NCBI GenBank assembly: GCA_030151505.1
Contig: JASLDQ010000387.1
Span: 1-8,044 of the forward strand
Source of the DNA: Chromobacteriaceae bacterium
GTDB lineage: Bacteria; Pseudomonadota; Gammaproteobacteria; Burkholderiales; Aquaspirillaceae
Direction of reading: 5' to 3'
Length of the DNA: 8,044 nucleotides
The notes under the pieces were generated by a model. It did not search any database. It had not been told where the DNA came from and worked only from the letters and a program-made list of their open reading frames with translations. Positions within the stretch are counted from its first letter, which is position 1; every line of letters begins with the position of its first letter. Both the position numbers and the translations under genes were made by a program. Of this stretch, positions 5,967-8,044 are shown in pieces.

Positions 5967-6875
5967 TCAGCTTGATGCGCCGGCGGCATCCAGATGGACG
6001 AACAGGCGCTCGGCCGCGGGCGACAGCGCCGCCCCGGCTCGCCGGCACAGATAAAGCTGATGCGCCGCCCAAGGCTCGTCCAGCGTCACGGCCACCAGTC
6101 CGAGCGAAGCCAGATAGGGCGCGGCGGCAGCGCGCGGCATTACCGCCACCCCCAGCCCGGCCGCGACCATCGCGCACACCGCGTCGAAACTGCCAACCTG
6201 CACCCGCAAGGGCAACTCGCGTCCGGCCTCGGCGGCGGCCTGCACCAGCCGCGCGTGCAGGCTGCTGCCGGCCTTCAACCCCACCAGCGGGTGGTCGAGC
6301 ACCGCGTCGAAACGCAACTGCGCCATCGCCGCCAGTTGATGTCCAGCCGGCACCAGCACCGCCAGTTGGTCGCGCCAGCACGGCGTCAGTTCCAGCCCGT
6401 CCGGCCGGGCAATGTCACTGACGATGCCGAAGTCGGCGACTTCCTCGGCCACGGCCTGCGCCACTCCGCTGGAGACATGTTCTTCCAGATCGACCCGGAT
6501 GCCGGGCCAGGCGCGGGCGAAGCTCGCCAGCGCCGCCGGCAAGTACTCGACGATGGCCGAGATATTGGCGAACAGGCGCACATGGCCACTCAGGCCGGCG
6601 CCATAACCGCGGACTTCGCGTTCGACCCGGCGGGCCTCCTCCAGCAGACCGCGCGAACGCAGCAGCAGCGCCTGCCCGGCCGCGGTCGGCCGCACGCCGC
6701 GGTTGTGCCGCTCCAGCAGCGGTGTGCCCAGCGCGGTCTCCAGATCGGACAGGCGCTTGCTCGCCGCCGACGGCGCGGTGCGGCAACGTTCGGCGGCGCG
6801 TGCGATGCTGCCGCTGTCCGCCGCCGCGATGAAAAGTTCGAGATCGCGCCAGTCGAAACCGATGCGTGTATTCAT
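5967..6875 (-). CDS. LysR-type transcriptional regulator
   Basis: This 302-residue DNA-binding regulator has a typical LysR layout. A winged helix-turn-helix spans residues ~7-66, with 'LELFIAAADSGSIARAAERCRTAPSAASKRLSDLE' features including the recognition helix 'SAASKRLSDLE', then 'LGTPLLERHNRGVRPTAAGQALL'. The effector domain follows from ~92 to 297 ('SGHVRLFANISAIVEYLPAAL', 'FGIVSD' and 'GLGVAVMPRAAA'). LysR proteins are cytoplasmic tetramers that usually activate a target gene in response to a small effector. The start ATG has a strong GGAGG seven bases upstream (6883-6887). It follows the MFS gene by 19 bases, so both probably share a transcript. The target might be that transporter or leuC downstream. 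The effector is not deducible. Confidence 0.93.
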   Translation of the reverse strand: MNTRIGFDWRDLELFIAAADSGSIARAAERCRTAPSAASKRLSDLETALGTPLLERHNRGVRPTAAGQALLLRSRGLLEEARRVEREVRGYGAGLSGHVRLFANISAIVEYLPAALASFARAWPGIRVDLEEHVSSGVAQAVAEEVADFGIVSDIARPDGLELTPCWRDQLAVLVPAGHQLAAMAQLRFDAVLDHPLVGLKAGSSLHARLVQAAAEAGRELPLRVQVGSFDAVCAMVAAGLGVAVMPRAAAAPYLASLGLVAVTLDEPWAAHQLYLCRRAGAALSPAAERLFVHLDAAGASS

Positions 6876-6882
6876 GTCGTTT

Positions 6883-6887
6883 CCTCC
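6883..6887 (-). promoter_or_regulatory. Strong ribosome binding site of the lysR-type gene
   Basis: GGAGG on the minus strand lies seven bases before ATG 6875, inside the 19-base gap after the MFS stop. It fixes the regulator start and allows independent translation on a shared message. Confidence 0.75.
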
Positions 6888-6894
6888 GCCCGGC

Positions 6895-8044
6895 TCAAGC
6901 CGGCTCGCTGATCCGCCGCGCCACCCACACCCCCAGCAGTGCCGCCAGCGCCGATACGCCGAAGGCGGCCGTCATATGCCCCAGCGGCCACAGGGCGCCG
7001 GCCGCCAGCCCGCCCACGCCGCCGCCGATGCCGTAGCCCAGCACCCAGTACAGCCCCTGCCCCTTGGCCTGATGTTCGGCCGGCATATAGCGGTGCACCA
7101 GGCCGACCGAGGCGGTGTGGTGGGTCCCGAACGTGAAAGCGTGCAGCAATTGCGCCGCGACGATGGCAAGCGGCACGCCGGGCAGCGCGGCGATCACGGC
7201 AAAGCGCAGCACCGCCAGCCCCAGGCCGATGGTCAGCAACCTTGAGAGGGCCACCCGCGCCAGAATGCGCGGCATCAGCCAGAACACCAGAATCTCGGAC
7301 AGCACACCCAGGGTCCACAGCCAGCCGATCTGGCTCGCGCTCCAGCCGTGATCCTTCAGCCCGATCGAGTAGAAGGCGTAGTACGGCCCGTGTGCCACCG
7401 CCATCAGCACGGTGGCGGCGTAGACCGCCATCACCTCCGGTCGCCGCAGCGTTTCCAGGAACGGCGCGCGGCTGGCCGGCGCGGGCGCACGCGCGGCGGC
7501 TCCCGGGATCAGGCAGGCGAACAGTCCCAGCCCCGCCAGCGTGCCGAACACGATGACCGGCACGCGGGCAATCGACATCCGCTCCAGCGCGTAGCCCACC
7601 CCGAGGCTCATGACCACAAAACCGACCGACCCCCACACCCGCACGCGCGAATACGCGCCGGGCGAATCGGCCGTCCGCGCCAGCACGGTCGCGTCCACCA
7701 GCGGCAAGGGCGCGGCCCAGAAAAAGTGCGCAATCGCCAGCACCACGAACAGCCAGGCGAAGCTGTCGCCCAGCCCCAGGCAGGCAAAGGTCAGCGCCGC
7801 CGCACAGGAAGTGAAGCGCACGATGCCCTGGCGCCGGCCGATCCGGTCCGCCAGCCAGCCCCAGAAACCGGGCGCGGCGATGCGCGCCAGCGAGGGCATG
7901 GAGGCCAGCACGGCAATCGCCCACGGCGTCAGGCCGAGAGATGCGAGGTACAGCCCCCAGAACGGAGAGGTAACGCCGACGAAGGAGAAGTAGAAGAAGT
8001 AGAAACCGGCGAAGGGAAACATGAAGCGGATGCGGGCGCCAAAG
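6895..8044 (-). CDS. MFS transporter, HcaT/PPP-like (5' end uncertain)
   Basis: This is an inner-membrane major facilitator with about 12 hydrophobic segments, resembling the MFS_1_like group that includes the 3-phenylpropionate transporter HcaT. Signs are the aromatic first helix 'FAGFYFFYFSFVGV', 'SPFWGLYLASLGLTPWAIAVLA', the motif A-like loop 'GWLADRIGRR' between helices 2 and 3, 'SRVRVWGSVGFVV' at the start of helix 5 and 'HHTASVGLVHRYMPAEHQAKGQGLYW' features in the C-half. From the ATG at 8022 the protein has 375 residues, near full length. However, the frame stays open to the edge and no Shine-Dalgarno precedes 8022, so the true start is probably just outside. The substrate is unknown; aromatic acids or sugars are guesses. 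A lysR-type gene follows 19 bases downstream. Confidence 0.88.
   Translation of the reverse strand, partial: FGARIRFMFPFAGFYFFYFSFVGVTSPFWGLYLASLGLTPWAIAVLASMPSLARIAAPGFWGWLADRIGRRQGIVRFTSCAAALTFACLGLGDSFAWLFVVLAIAHFFWAAPLPLVDATVLARTADSPGAYSRVRVWGSVGFVVMSLGVGYALERMSIARVPVIVFGTLAGLGLFACLIPGAAARAPAPASRAPFLETLRRPEVMAVYAATVLMAVAHGPYYAFYSIGLKDHGWSASQIGWLWTLGVLSEILVFWLMPRILARVALSRLLTIGLGLAVLRFAVIAALPGVPLAIVAAQLLHAFTFGTHHTASVGLVHRYMPAEHQAKGQGLYWVLGYGIGGGVGGLAAGALWPLGHMTAAFGVSALAALLGVWVARRISEPA

Noticed and set aside
4410..5975. 521-codon plus-strand open frame opposite leuC
   Set aside because: It is an antisense shadow of leuC, with His/Arg/Asp-rich composition and no recognisable motifs.
1..8044. 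CRISPR arrays, insertion sequences, long direct repeats
   Set aside because: I saw no regularly spaced repeats, transposase frames or terminal inverted repeats. The only repeated coding pattern is the entericidin pair.

Overview
The window is about 65% G+C, gene-dense DNA that looks like an ordinary chromosomal segment of a betaproteobacterium. A Chromobacterium-like member of the Neisseriales is my best guess, based on the RdgC type, the placement of small entericidin genes inside leuCD, and the codon usage. The family and order assignment is inference. Almost everything lies on the minus strand. The exception is rdgC, which points the other way.

Left part (1-1433): a FIST-domain sensory protein gene runs off the left edge on the minus strand. 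Upstream of it is a tRNA-Pro(CGG) gene with an encoded CCA end, a good sigma70-type promoter and a perfect 14-bp stem just past its 3' end. Middle-left (1434-3035): rdgC (recombination-associated, plus strand) converges on a stand-alone peptide deformylase gene (minus strand). The two share one symmetric terminator.

Middle (3204-5883): the isopropylmalate isomerase genes leuC and leuD are on the minus strand. Two tandem entericidin-family lipoprotein genes of 48 and 39 codons sit between them. The second overlaps the leuD start in a TAATG junction. leuB does not follow leuD; instead there is a large hairpin and then def. The leuC upstream region carries a probable -10 element overlapped by a perfect 14-bp palindrome.

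Right part (5967-8044): an HcaT/PPP-type major facilitator gene, open at the right edge, is followed after 19 bases by a LysR-type regulator gene. The two probably form one transcript reading towards leuC.

The known systems are leucine biosynthesis (LeuCD heterodimer), N-terminal methionine deformylation, and recombination control by RdgC. The least explained parts are the duplicated entericidin genes embedded in leuCD, the palindrome at the leuC promoter, and the target of the MFS/LysR pair. I found no CRISPR array, insertion sequence, phage genes or clearly new multi-gene system.
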